Shown here in pieces: positions 15,354-22,975 of a stretch of DNA of 25,555 nucleotides. This stretch comes from an uncultured Rubrobacteraceae bacterium (GTDB lineage Bacteria; Actinomycetota; Rubrobacteria; Rubrobacterales; Rubrobacteraceae), in NCBI GenBank assembly GCA_902806015.1, contig CADCUZ010000129.1, positions 1-25,555 of the forward strand, in the 5' to 3' direction. The notes beneath the pieces are model-generated. The model saw only the letters and a program-made list of their open reading frames with translations, had not been told where the DNA came from and made no database searches. Made by a program: the position numbers and the translations under genes. Numbering within the stretch: the stretch's first letter is position 1; the number at the start of each line of letters is the position of its first letter.

Positions 15354-16667
15354 TCACGTCGAAGCCCCGACGACGGCCCAGCGGCGGCCGAGGAAACGCG
15401 CGCCACAGGTCGCAAGACGCACGAGCATCAGGGCGTTCAGGGCTGCCCAGACGCCAACGACGCCGAGGTCGAGGGCAAGCGCGGCGAGGGCCAGGGGGGC
15501 GAAGGCGAGGAAGGCCGCGACCATCGACCACTTCAAGAAGCGGGTATCGCTCACCCCGATCAGGGTGCCGTCGAGGGCGAAGACGGCGGCGCCCATGGGC
15601 TGCATCAGCGCGAGGAGGGGCCAAAGGTCACCGGCCCTCTCGACCAAGTCCGGGTCCCCGGTGAAGAGGCGCGGGATGGCCCCCGTGACGGCGAGGAGCG
15701 CCAGGCAAAAGACCCAGTCCACGACGACGGACCATAGGATCATGCGCCCGGCGGCGGCATAGGCCCCCGTAAGTCCCCCGCACCGAGGAACCGTCCGACC
15801 AGGATCTGGCCGGATATGGCTATCGCGTCGAGGACGAGGGCGAAAAAGACGAAGAGGCCGAAGGCGACCTGGTGAGCCACCAGCGGGGCTTCCCCGATCC
15901 GGGCGACGACCGCGCTCGCGAGCGCAAAAGAGAGCAAGAGCGCCCCCGTGCGCACCGCGGTGTCCCCGCCCACGCGCAGCAGGTGCCGCATCGTCGTCCA
16001 GCTCGGGCGGCGCGAGTCGGCCGGGGCACGCAACAGCCAGAGGACGAAGGCCGCACCCATGCCGGCCTGGGCGATAACGGTTCCCCAAGCCGAACCCGCG
16101 AGGCCCCCCCCGAAGCCATAGACGAACAAGACCTCGAGGACGGCGTTGGCCGCGTTGGCAGCGACGAGTATCAGAAGCGGCGTCCTGAGGTTGCCGACCC
16201 CGCGCAAGAAACCTTGCCCCCCGAGCGCGACCATGGCGAACGGCACCCCGAGCGCCGAGATGCGCGGGTAAGAGAAGGCCATCCCAGCCGTCGCGCCCGA
16301 CCCACCCATCAGGACGACGGCAGGGGCCGCGAGTAGCACAGTCAGGGCGAGCAGCGTCCCGCCGAGCGCCAGCGAGAGCCACAACGCCTAGGAGCCGGTC
16401 AGGCCGGCCGAGGCGACCTCCCCGGCCCCGTGCAGCCGCGCCACCCGGCCGTCGTTCCGTAGGTCAAGAAATTGAAGAGCGTGATCGCGGTGCTGAGGAG
16501 CGTTGCCGCGATGGCGAGCGCCGCCAGCTTGGGCGTCCCCCCAGGGGCCCGACTATCGCGGTGTCCACGAGGACGTAGGTCGGCTCGGCGGCGAGCGCCC
16601 CCAGCGCGGGGAGGGCGAGGCCGAAGATCGTGCGGTCGTACCTCCGACCGGAGGCGCGCCCGGTCAA
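15354..16667 (-). pseudogene. MATE-family multidrug/Na+ efflux transporter, frameshifted
   Basis: Read across frames, the sequence gives a near full-length MATE (DinF-like) protein: TIFGLALPALGALAAEPTYVLVDTAIVG, then GTPKLAALAIAATLLSTAITLFNFLTYGTTA, then RVARLHGAG. A long middle part follows (16384 to about 15768, with FLRGVGNLRTPLLILVAANAANA and GEAPLVAHQVAF), and the C-terminal part ends at 15354. Breaks: a G-run indel at 16537-16542, a one-base loss near 16444-16450, a TAG at 16388-16390 just before ALWLSLALGG where Gln is expected, and a one-G loss at 15764-15768. MATE proteins export cationic drugs or metabolites in exchange for Na+ or H+; this copy cannot make a full product. The original start was probably the TTG at 16667, whose TTGA would overlap the small upstream gene. 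The small gene's open frame now runs into this pseudogene. Confidence 0.85.
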
Positions 16668-16899
16668 AGGGCCCGGCGTCGAACCCGTGCACCTCGGAGA
16701 GCCGTTGCATGGCTTTCTCCACTTCGTCCGCGGAGCCGTCGGGGACGTAGAAGTAGGCGGTTTGCGGGAAGCGGTCCTCGTTAGGCTCCGCGCGTGCGAA
16801 CCGGTAGTATACGCTGAGCCCGTCCAGGGCCTCGCGGACGGCCTCAAGCGCGGCCTCGTCCCCAACGTTGTCCACCCGCAACATCGTGTCGCCCTGCAC
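16399..16899 (-). CDS. Small hypothetical protein; frame runs on into the MATE pseudogene
   Basis: The GTG at 16899 has GGAGG seven bases upstream, embedded in the last codons of the aminopeptidase gene, so translation is well supported. The first 78 or so residues look like a compact alpha/beta protein: LRVDNVGDEAALEAVREALDG, SVYYRFARAEPNEDRFPQ, TAYFYVPDGSADEVEKAMQRL. I do not recognise the family. From about residue 80 the frame crosses into MATE sequence, first out of the MATE frame and then within it (KLAALAIAATLLSTAITLFNF). The natural stop was probably the TGA that overlaps the MATE TTG start (16664-16666), lost by a one-base change. The true product is therefore likely about 80 residues, and the 166-residue frame is a read-through chimera. 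Confidence 0.5.
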   Translation of the reverse strand: MQGDTMLRVDNVGDEAALEAVREALDGLSVYYRFARAEPNEDRFPQTAYFYVPDGSADEVEKAMQRLSEVHGFDAGPFDRARLRSEVRPHDLRPRPPRAGGARRRADLRPRGHRDSRAPGGTPKLAALAIAATLLSTAITLFNFLTYGTTAGWRGCTGPGRSPRPA

Positions 16900-16902
16900 C
16901 GC

Positions 16903-18006
16903 CTAACCTCCCAGCTCGAACTCCAGGAACCGCCCATTTTTCTGGATCAACTCGCCGTCCGCGTAGAGCTCGCCGTCCTCGCGCAGGTCGCAGACGAGGT
17001 CCGTGTGGACGCTGGAGTCGTTTTTGCCCCCTGTCTCCTTGTAAGACCTCCCGATGGCGAGGTGGACGGTGCCGCCGAGCTTCTCGTCGAAGAGGACGTT
17101 GGCACTCGCCTGTCCTATCCCGTAGTTGGTGCCGATGCCGATCTCGCCCAGGTACCGCGCCCCCGCGTCGGTGTCGAGGAGGCTTCTCAAGTACTCCTCG
17201 CCCTTCTCGGCGCCGGCCTCGACCACCTTCCCTTCCCTGAAGCGCAGGCTGACCCCGGCCACCTCCCGACCACCTATCGCGGCCGGAACTCCGAAGTAAA
17301 CGTGGCCGTTGGCCGAGTCCTCGATGGGCCCGGTAAAGACCTCCCCGCAGGGCATGTTGCGCCTGCCAGCCGAGTTCACGAACTTGCGACCCTCGACAGA
17401 GAGCGTGAGGTCCGTCCCCGGCCCCACGAGCCGGATCTCGCGCGCCTCTTCCAGGCGCTCCTTCAGGCGCTCCTGCTCGCGGGACTTCTCCTGCCAGTAG
17501 CGGACCGGGTCATCCTCGTTCAGGCCCATCGCCCCGAAGGCGAACTCCTCGTAGGCGGCGAGGCCCATGTTCGCCTCCTGGGCGAGGGCCTCCGTCGGGA
17601 AGAGCGTCAGCACCCAGCGGTTCTTCTCCAGCATGACCTCAGAGAGCGGCTTGTTCAGCTCCGCCAGAGCGCGCTGCCTGGCCGGGTCCACGTTCGCCAG
17701 CGCCCGCGTGTTCGAGGGCGCCTTGATCCCGATCTCCGCGTCGGCCTCCTCCGCAACGAAGCGCCTAATCGAAGGAATACTCTTGTAGTGGACCTCCCCG
17801 GCGTGCTCGAAGAAGAGCTCCTGCATCCCGGGCAATTGGACCTGCAAGACCGGCACCGCCCCCACCTGCAACAGGCGGGTGTATAAAGCTTTGATCAGGG
17901 GCTCCGCCCCGACCTCACCGAAGACCGCGACCTGCTCCCCCTCGCGGACCTCGACGGAGTAGTCCACAAGAACCCTCGCCAGCTTCTGCAAACGCTCATC
18001 TATCAA
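16903..18006 (-). CDS. M29-family aminopeptidase (AmpS/aminopeptidase T-like)
   Basis: This 367-residue protein is the usual length for the family. The metal site of M29 peptidases can be placed on E222 (CGEVFTGP), E288 (GEIGIGTNYGIG), H315 (VHLAIGRSY), Y322, H334 and D336 (SVHTDLVCD). The enzyme removes N-terminal residues from peptides in the cytoplasm using two divalent metals. The TTG at 18006 is preceded by GGGAGGAG eight bases away and is the best start, since the nearby ATG is out of frame. Its last codons contain the Shine-Dalgarno for the next small gene, so it heads a transcript with that gene and the MATE pseudogene. Confidence 0.92.
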   Translation of the reverse strand: MIDERLQKLARVLVDYSVEVREGEQVAVFGEVGAEPLIKALYTRLLQVGAVPVLQVQLPGMQELFFEHAGEVHYKSIPSIRRFVAEEADAEIGIKAPSNTRALANVDPARQRALAELNKPLSEVMLEKNRWVLTLFPTEALAQEANMGLAAYEEFAFGAMGLNEDDPVRYWQEKSREQERLKERLEEAREIRLVGPGTDLTLSVEGRKFVNSAGRRNMPCGEVFTGPIEDSANGHVYFGVPAAIGGREVAGVSLRFREGKVVEAGAEKGEEYLRSLLDTDAGARYLGEIGIGTNYGIGQASANVLFDEKLGGTVHLAIGRSYKETGGKNDSSVHTDLVCDLREDGELYADGELIQKNGRFLEFELGG

Positions 18007-18045
18007 CTGGAAGACTCCTCCCCTAAACGGTCTTGCGAGAGCTTA

Positions 18046-18833
18046 TCAGGAGGTTTCGGCTGCCGTGCCCCCAGCCCTTGCCGCGCAAACCGGAGCGCGG
18101 CGCCCGTGCGCTCCATGATAACGTCCCGGTCCGGCGTGCCCAGAGGCCGGGGTGTTCAGCTCTGGGCTGACCGCGCCGGGGTACGCACCCGCGGCCAAAG
18201 CGCCAAGGATTGGCCGGAGCGGTAGGCTCCCCCTTGCCGGGGGTCCCGTGCTCGTTCTTGCCCGCGACGCGGGTGGAGTCAGAGAGGTAGAAGTGGCGCA
18301 GCTGGCCTGCGAGCGCCGCGTGCGCCGCCATGAGGTCGACCCGGCTCGCCCGACGTGACTCGTGTCCAGGGTAACCTCCCCGGCGTCTTTCGGGTGCTCC
18401 GGTGGGTGGCAGCTCGTCCGGCGGATCCGAAAGACGTCGGGCGGGTTGGCCGGGATGTTCTCGAAGGCGACCGTGACGCCCTCAGCCTAGGCGTTTGCGA
18501 GGTCCAACCATCCAGCGGGTAAGGGGACGCCCCGGCGGGTGGCCGACGACGAGGGGGCAGGAGATCTTTCGCGCCAGGCGCGCTGAGGACGAGCCTCTCC
18601 TCCGGCGCCAGCCGCGGGCACCCGCGTGGATGGGAGGGTGCAGGGCCAGGACAGGTAGAGCAGCCCGTGCCTCTGGGCGAGGCGTTCAGGTGGGGCGGGC
18701 CGGTGGGTGTCCCAGCGGTCATCCATCATGACCTCGACCCGTCGAAGCCGGCCTCGGTCGCCCAGCCGAAGACCCGCCCCGGGCCGAAGGGGTGGACGGG
18801 CCCCGTGCCGAACACGACCGGTGCGGCGCTCAT
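18046..18833 (-). pseudogene. Sugar-phosphate isomerase/epimerase-like TIM-barrel protein, frameshifted
   Basis: The ATG at 18833 overlaps the DUF72 stop (ATGA), and the first frame reads SAAPVVFGTGPVHPFGPGR, then VFGWATEAGFDG. One missing G (18738-18740) shifts to VEVMMDDRWDTHRP. Further on come LPAGWLDLANA-stop-AEGVTVAFENIPANPPD with a TAG at 18487-18489, VTLDTSHVGRAG, another G-run break near 18340, AALAGQLRHFYLSDSTRVAGKNEHGTPGKG, a break at 18229-18233, and finally AYPGAVSPELN. The order (ENIP, then LDTSH, then HFYLSDS, then a G-rich loop, then ELN) is that of the xylose-isomerase-like AP-endonuclease-2 fold. The total length is still close to a 262-codon gene, so the damage is by small indels and a nonsense codon. 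The middle section (about 18530-18680) is hard to frame. Confidence 0.75.
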
Positions 18834-19639
18834 CCGCCGCGGCGGATCCGCTTGAAGCTCTCAAGGGTCGAGGGCGAGTGGTTCTGGTAGTGGTTGTTCG
18901 CGTAGGCGTAGACGGTCCTGCCCTCCTCGAGGAACCTACCCACCACGCGGGACCACCAGCGCAAGTCGCCGTCCCGTTCCTTCTTGATGCGCGTGTGCCC
19001 CGACGGAAACTCCCGCCGGTCCCCGAGCCAGCGCACGTAGGAGAAGTCCGCCGTCGCCTCTTCCATCCTCGGCATCCGGGGGTAGTCCACCAGCACAAGC
19101 GCGGCCGCGCGTTCGCGGAGCATCTCAGGCAGGTCGGAGTTAAGCCAGCTCCGGTGGCGCACCTCCACGGCGTAGCGGAAGCCATCGGGCAGGTCCGCGA
19201 GGAAATCGCCCAGGACGCCCAAGCCCTCGACGGTAAAGGATGGCGGGAGCTGCAGCAGGAGCGGGCCGAGCCGGTCGTCGAGCTCCTCCATCGTGCGGAT
19301 GAAGTTCAGCGTCTCGCGCTCGCAGCCGACGAGGGCCCCCTCGTGAGTGATCCCCTGCGGAAACTTTGCGGCAAAGAGGAAGCCGTCTGGAGAGATCTCG
19401 CGCCACCGCCGGACCGTGGACGGGCGGGGCGTCCCGTAGAAGGTCGAGTCTATCTCCACGGTCGCGTACCGCTTGACGTACTCCGCCAGGCGCGACCCGG
19501 CCGGGATGCCCGATGGGTAGACCGTCCCCTCCCAATCCGAGTACGACCAGCCGGAGGTGCCGAGGTACAAACCGGGTTCCGACGGCGAGATGGTGCCGGG
19601 GGTCTCCGAAAAAAGCCTCTGTTGCGTGGCATCGTCCAT
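18830..19639 (-). CDS. DUF72 domain protein (YecE-like)
   Basis: This is a 269-residue TIM-barrel protein. Typical features of the family are LYLGTSGWSYSDWEGTVYP near the N terminus, YATVEIDSTFYGTP, FLFAAKFPQGITH, GPLLLQLPPSF, YAVEVRHRSW and the C-terminal VYAYANNHYQNHSPSTL. The biochemical role of DUF72 proteins is not established. I chose the ATG at 19639; the frame remains open upstream to 19798 but enters the divergent gene. The stop overlaps the ATG of the isomerase-like pseudogene by four bases, so the two formed an operon. Confidence 0.9.
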   Translation of the reverse strand: MDDATQQRLFSETPGTISPSEPGLYLGTSGWSYSDWEGTVYPSGIPAGSRLAEYVKRYATVEIDSTFYGTPRPSTVRRWREISPDGFLFAAKFPQGITHEGALVGCERETLNFIRTMEELDDRLGPLLLQLPPSFTVEGLGVLGDFLADLPDGFRYAVEVRHRSWLNSDLPEMLRERAAALVLVDYPRMPRMEEATADFSYVRWLGDRREFPSGHTRIKKERDGDLRWWSRVVGRFLEEGRTVYAYANNHYQNHSPSTLESFKRIRRGG

Positions 19640-19714
19640 ACCTTGCAAGAAAGCGATGCTACCACAGCTTCTCCGTGCCTTTCTGAGAGAGCTATCTCTA
19701 AAAGCATCACGCCG

Positions 19715-19725
19715 ATGTAATACAT
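19715..19725. promoter_or_regulatory. Perfect 5-1-5 palindrome in the divergent DUF72/HDAC control region
   Basis: ATGTAATACAT is a perfect inverted repeat around one base. It contains TAATAC, which could act as a -10 for the plus-strand deacetylase operon about 30 bases downstream. The position suits an operator for a dimeric repressor. Which regulator binds is unknown. Confidence 0.4.
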
Positions 19726-19755
19726 TGCTGCGATGAGACGCCGGGAAAGGACACC

Positions 19756-20679
19756 ATGAAGATCTTCTACAGCGACCATTTCGTGCTGCCTCTTCCATCC
19801 GGCCACCGCTTCCCGATGGCCAAGTACTCGCTGCTGCGCGAGCGCGTGGAGGCCTCGTCCATCTGCGGCCCCGACGAGTTGCGGGCGCCCGAGGCCGCCT
19901 CGGACGACAAGATACTGCGGGCCCACGACCCCGGCTACCTCTCGCGCGTCGCCACGGGCACCCTCACGGAGAAGGAGGTCCGGCGCATCGGCTTCCCCTG
20001 GTCCGAGAAGATGGTCGAGCGTTCCCGCAGGGCGTCGGGCGGCACCGTGGAGGCCTGCCTCGCCGCGCTCGAAGACGGCTTCGCCGCCAACCTGGCCGGC
20101 GGCACCCACCACGCCTTCGCCGGCCGCGGGGAGGGATACTGCGTCTTCAACGACTCCGCCATCGCCGCCCGGGCCGTGCAGGCAGCGGGCTTGGTGGAGC
20201 GGGTCGTCGTCTTGGACACCGACGTACACCAGGGAAACGGGTCAGCCGCGATCCTCGAAGGCGACCCTACCGTCTTCACGTTCTCGATCCACGGCGAAAA
20301 GAACTTCCCTTTCCACAAAGAACGCAGCGACCTCGACATCCCCCTACCCGACGGCGCCGACGACGCGGCGTACCTCGACGCCCTCCGGTCCGGCCTAGAC
20401 CGGGCCCTCGAGGAGTCGAACCCGGGGCTGGCAATCTACCTGGCCGGCGCCGACCCTTTCGAGGGCGACCGCCTGGGCCGGCTCTCGGTGACCAAAGCCG
20501 GCCTCGCCGAGCGCGACCGCCTCGTCCTGGAAAGCTGCCGGGAGCGGGGCATCCCCGTCGCGGTCACGATGGCCGGCGGCTACTCGGAGAACGTCGAGGA
20601 CATCGCCGACATCCACTTCGCGAGCGTCCGCCGGGCCGCGTGGATGGCCCAACCACAGAGAGGGCTCACTCATGGATAG
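19756..20679 (+). CDS. Histone-deacetylase-family hydrolase
   Basis: This 307-residue arginase-fold deacetylase has the full catalytic set: H118-H119 (GGTHHAF), zinc ligands D156 and H158 (LDTDVHQGNG) and D233 (AGADPFEGD), and Y276 (AGGYSENV). Bacterial members remove acetyl groups from polyamines, acetylated small molecules or proteins; the substrate cannot be told here. The ATG at 19756 has AAAGGA five bases upstream and YSDHFVLPLPSGHRFP is a usual N terminus. The last eight bases overlap the start of the next SDR gene, so the operon is tightly coupled. Confidence 0.9.
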   Translation: MKIFYSDHFVLPLPSGHRFPMAKYSLLRERVEASSICGPDELRAPEAASDDKILRAHDPGYLSRVATGTLTEKEVRRIGFPWSEKMVERSRRASGGTVEACLAALEDGFAANLAGGTHHAFAGRGEGYCVFNDSAIAARAVQAAGLVERVVVLDTDVHQGNGSAAILEGDPTVFTFSIHGEKNFPFHKERSDLDIPLPDGADDAAYLDALRSGLDRALEESNPGLAIYLAGADPFEGDRLGRLSVTKAGLAERDRLVLESCRERGIPVAVTMAGGYSENVEDIADIHFASVRRAAWMAQPQRGLTHG

Positions 20680-21430
20680 CGACGCATCGACTTACGTTGT
20701 GCTCGGGGCGACCGGCGGCATCGGCTCAATGCTGTGCCGCCGCCTCGCCCGCGAGGGCGCGACCCCCGTCCTCGCCGCCCGCAACGAAGGGCGCCTGAAA
20801 GACCTCGCCGACGAGCTCGACGTCCCCTACCACGCCTTGGATGCCACCGACGGCGGGGCCGTGGATGACCTCTTCGCCCGGACGGCAAAGGAAAACGGGC
20901 CCATCGCCGGTACGGCCAACTGCGTCGGCTCGTTCCTGCTCAAGCCGGCCCACATGACCACGGACGAAGAATTCTCCTTCCAGCTCTCCCTGAACCTCAC
21001 CAGCGCCTTCAACACCGTCAGGGCGGCGGCGAGGCACATGCCGGGAGGCGGTTCGGTAGTGCTTCTCTCCTCCGTCGCGGCCCGGGTCGGGCTCGCCAAC
21101 CACGAGGCGATAGCCGCGGCGAAGGCGGGCGTAGTGGGGCTCGCTCTCTCGGCGGCTGCCTCCTACGTCTCACGGGGCCTGCGCTTCAACGTCGTCTCGC
21201 CCGGCCTCGTCCAGACCCCCATGACGGAGAGCCTCACGCGCAGCGAGATGGCCCGGCGCGCCTCCCTGGACCTCCACCCGCTCGGCAGGTTGGGAGAGCC
21301 GGAAGACATCGCGGGCGCCATCGCCTTCCTCCTCGGACCGGAGGCGGCCTGGATCACGGGCCAGACCCTCGGCGTCGACGGCGGCCTCTCGACCCTCCGT
21401 CCCCCCGTTCGACGCCCGGCGAAAGGTTGA
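20672..21430 (+). CDS. Short-chain dehydrogenase/reductase-like protein without the catalytic tyrosine
   Basis: This 252-residue protein has a classical SDR fold: VLGATGGIGSMLCRRL (cofactor loop), AARNEGRLKDL, LLSSVAARVG, FNVVSPGLVQTPMT and the C-terminal ITGQTLGVDGG. The active-site YxxxK is altered: the segment is NHEAIAAAKAG, so K151 is kept but residue 147 is Ile where Tyr is expected. The NNAG motif is also altered (ANCVGS). The cofactor site looks intact, so the protein may bind NAD(P) and act through another residue or have a binding role. It overlaps the deacetylase gene by eight bases and precedes the FAD gene by four, which suggests a shared pathway. Confidence 0.88.
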   Translation: MDSDASTYVVLGATGGIGSMLCRRLAREGATPVLAARNEGRLKDLADELDVPYHALDATDGGAVDDLFARTAKENGPIAGTANCVGSFLLKPAHMTTDEEFSFQLSLNLTSAFNTVRAAARHMPGGGSVVLLSSVAARVGLANHEAIAAAKAGVVGLALSAAASYVSRGLRFNVVSPGLVQTPMTESLTRSEMARRASLDLHPLGRLGEPEDIAGAIAFLLGPEAAWITGQTLGVDGGLSTLRPPVRRPAKG

Positions 21431-21434
21431 CGCG

Positions 21435-22442
21435 ATGCAAAACAACTCCCCGATAAATTCTTGCGTGGTCGTAGGGGCGGGCATATCAGGCCTGCTCGCG
21501 GCCCGCGAGCTGCAGGAGGCCGGGTGGCGCGTGACGGTACTGGACAAAGGTCGGGGCGTCGGCGGCCGGATGGCCACCCGCCGGTTCGGCGGCGCGAACT
21601 TCGACCATGGGGCCCAGTTCTTCACGGTCCGCGGCGACAGATTTCGCGAACTCGTCGAAGGCTGGGTCTCCGCCGGCGCCGCCGCCGAGTGGGCCCGCGG
21701 CTTCGCCGAGGCCAGGGGCCGGAGGGACCCGGACGGCCACCCGCGCTACCGAGGCACGCGGGGCATGACCTCCATCCCAAAGCACCTAGCCCGCGACCTC
21801 GACGTCAGGACCGGGGAGCGGGCCGTGCACGTGGGGCGAGGAACCGAGGGGTGGACGGTCGCCTGCGAGTCCGGAGAGACGGTTTCTGGCGGCGTCCTGC
21901 TGCTGACGGCCCCGGTCCCGCAGTCGATCGCGCTGGCGGGGTCGGGGGGTTACGCCCTTGTGGGGGAGGCGCGCCGTCGGCTCGAAGACGTAGCCTACGA
22001 CCCGTGCCTCGCGCTGATGGCCTCGCTGGAGGGTCCCTCGCCGGTGCCCGAACCCGGGGGCGTCCAGATCAAGGGCGAGCCGCTCGACTGGATAGGAGAC
22101 AACGCACGCAAGGGTATCTCCGAGAGCCCGGGCGTGACCATCCACGCCGGACCGAAATGGTCCAGGCGGCACTTCGAGAGCGCCGAAGAGGACATCACCG
22201 AAGCCCTACTCTCCTTCGCCGGGGACCTTCTAGGCGCGGATCTGGCCTCGGCGACGGTCGCAACCTCGCTCGCCAGGTGGCGCTACAGTTGGGTCACATC
22301 GTCCCACCCCGAACGTTGCCTGGTGGCCTGCGGGGATCCGCCGCTGGTCTTCTGCGGCGACGCCTTTGGGCAGCCGAAGGTGGAGGGCGCCGCGCTCTCC
22401 GGGCTGGCCGCGGCGGACCGGCTGCTCGGCCGCGAGGGCTAG
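21435..22442 (+). CDS. Renalase-like FAD/NAD(P)-dependent oxidoreductase
   Basis: The 335-residue protein begins with the dinucleotide motif VVVGAGISGLLAARELQEAG. The flavin-binding GRGVGGRMATRR and FDHGAQFFTVR are typical of the renalase/amine-oxidase branch (COG3380-like). The C-terminal VFCGDAFGQPKVEGAALSGLAAADRLLG is the FAD-ribityl-binding end. Renalases oxidise aberrant forms of reduced nicotinamide nucleotides; whether this member does so is inference. The ATG at 21435 follows the SDR stop by four bases and the downstream membrane protein starts seven bases after its stop. Confidence 0.87.
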   Translation: MQNNSPINSCVVVGAGISGLLAARELQEAGWRVTVLDKGRGVGGRMATRRFGGANFDHGAQFFTVRGDRFRELVEGWVSAGAAAEWARGFAEARGRRDPDGHPRYRGTRGMTSIPKHLARDLDVRTGERAVHVGRGTEGWTVACESGETVSGGVLLLTAPVPQSIALAGSGGYALVGEARRRLEDVAYDPCLALMASLEGPSPVPEPGGVQIKGEPLDWIGDNARKGISESPGVTIHAGPKWSRRHFESAEEDITEALLSFAGDLLGADLASATVATSLARWRYSWVTSSHPERCLVACGDPPLVFCGDAFGQPKVEGAALSGLAAADRLLGREG

Positions 22443-22449
22443 GTCCGGC

Positions 22450-22890
22450 GTGGAGGCCGTCCTGCTCGTCCACGTCGCGGCGACGGTCTTCATGGTTGGT
22501 GTGATCTGGTTCGTGCAGATCGTCCACTACCCCCTCTTCGGCCGGGTAGGGAGGGACGGCTTCGCCGATTACTCGGTGGCGCACTCCCGCCGTACTGGCC
22601 TTCTCGTGGTTCCCCCGATGCTCGTCGAGGCGGCGACCACCGTTGCGCTCGTCGTCCGTCCCCCGCAAGGCGTCTCGTCCTTCCTGCCGATGCTCGGGCT
22701 CTTACTTTTGGCTGTGGTGTGGCTCTCGACCGCGTTCCTTCAGTCACCCCGGCACGGCGTTCTCGGGCGCGGGTTTCGTTCGGCCTCCCACCGCTCCCTG
22801 GTGCGCTCCAACTGGATCCGCACCGCCTGCTGGACCTTCCGCGGCCTCCTCGTGCTGTGGATGGCCGCCGGGGTTACGCCCCCGGCCTAA
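22450..22890 (+). CDS. Four-helix membrane protein of unknown function
   Basis: The protein has 146 residues from the GTG at 22450, with four hydrophobic segments at about 2-24, 50-70, 77-97 and 120-142. The first loop has a conserved-looking VQIVHYPLFGRVGRDGFADYSVAHSRRTG, with His, Tyr and Arg residues that could bind a ligand or cofactor. I cannot name the family. It is the last gene of the deacetylase-SDR-FAD operon, seven bases after the FAD gene. The stop lies in a hairpin. Confidence 0.75.
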   Translation: MEAVLLVHVAATVFMVGVIWFVQIVHYPLFGRVGRDGFADYSVAHSRRTGLLVVPPMLVEAATTVALVVRPPQGVSSFLPMLGLLLLAVVWLSTAFLQSPRHGVLGRGFRSASHRSLVRSNWIRTACWTFRGLLVLWMAAGVTPPA

Positions 22891-22895
22891 CCCCG
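22869..22895 (+). terminator. Hairpin across the stop of the membrane-protein gene
   Basis: An 8-base-pair perfect stem, CGGGGTTA/TAACCCCG, with an 11-base loop includes the TAA stop codon. No T run follows. It may be a U-tract-less terminator or may simply stabilise the 3' end. Confidence 0.35.
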
Positions 22896-22975
22896 CCGAG
22901 ATGCATCTGGCGTCGAGTAACAAAAAGTGGTACATATGACCTAGAAGACGAAATCCGTCGAAGGAGCAGGGGGCC

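Noticed and set aside
16630..17886. Long plus-strand open frame (418 codons) opposite the M29 aminopeptidase
   Set aside because: It is a shadow of a well-supported gene with all its metal ligands; its residues are His/Arg/Val-rich without family likeness, as expected for an antisense frame in GC-rich DNA.
5376..18489. Reassignment of TAG to glutamine as an explanation of the four in-frame TAGs
   Set aside because: Intact genes in the window end at TAG (GT2, FbpA, M29 aminopeptidase, HDAC, FAD genes), and the TAG-bearing genes also have frameshifts, so decay is the simpler reading.
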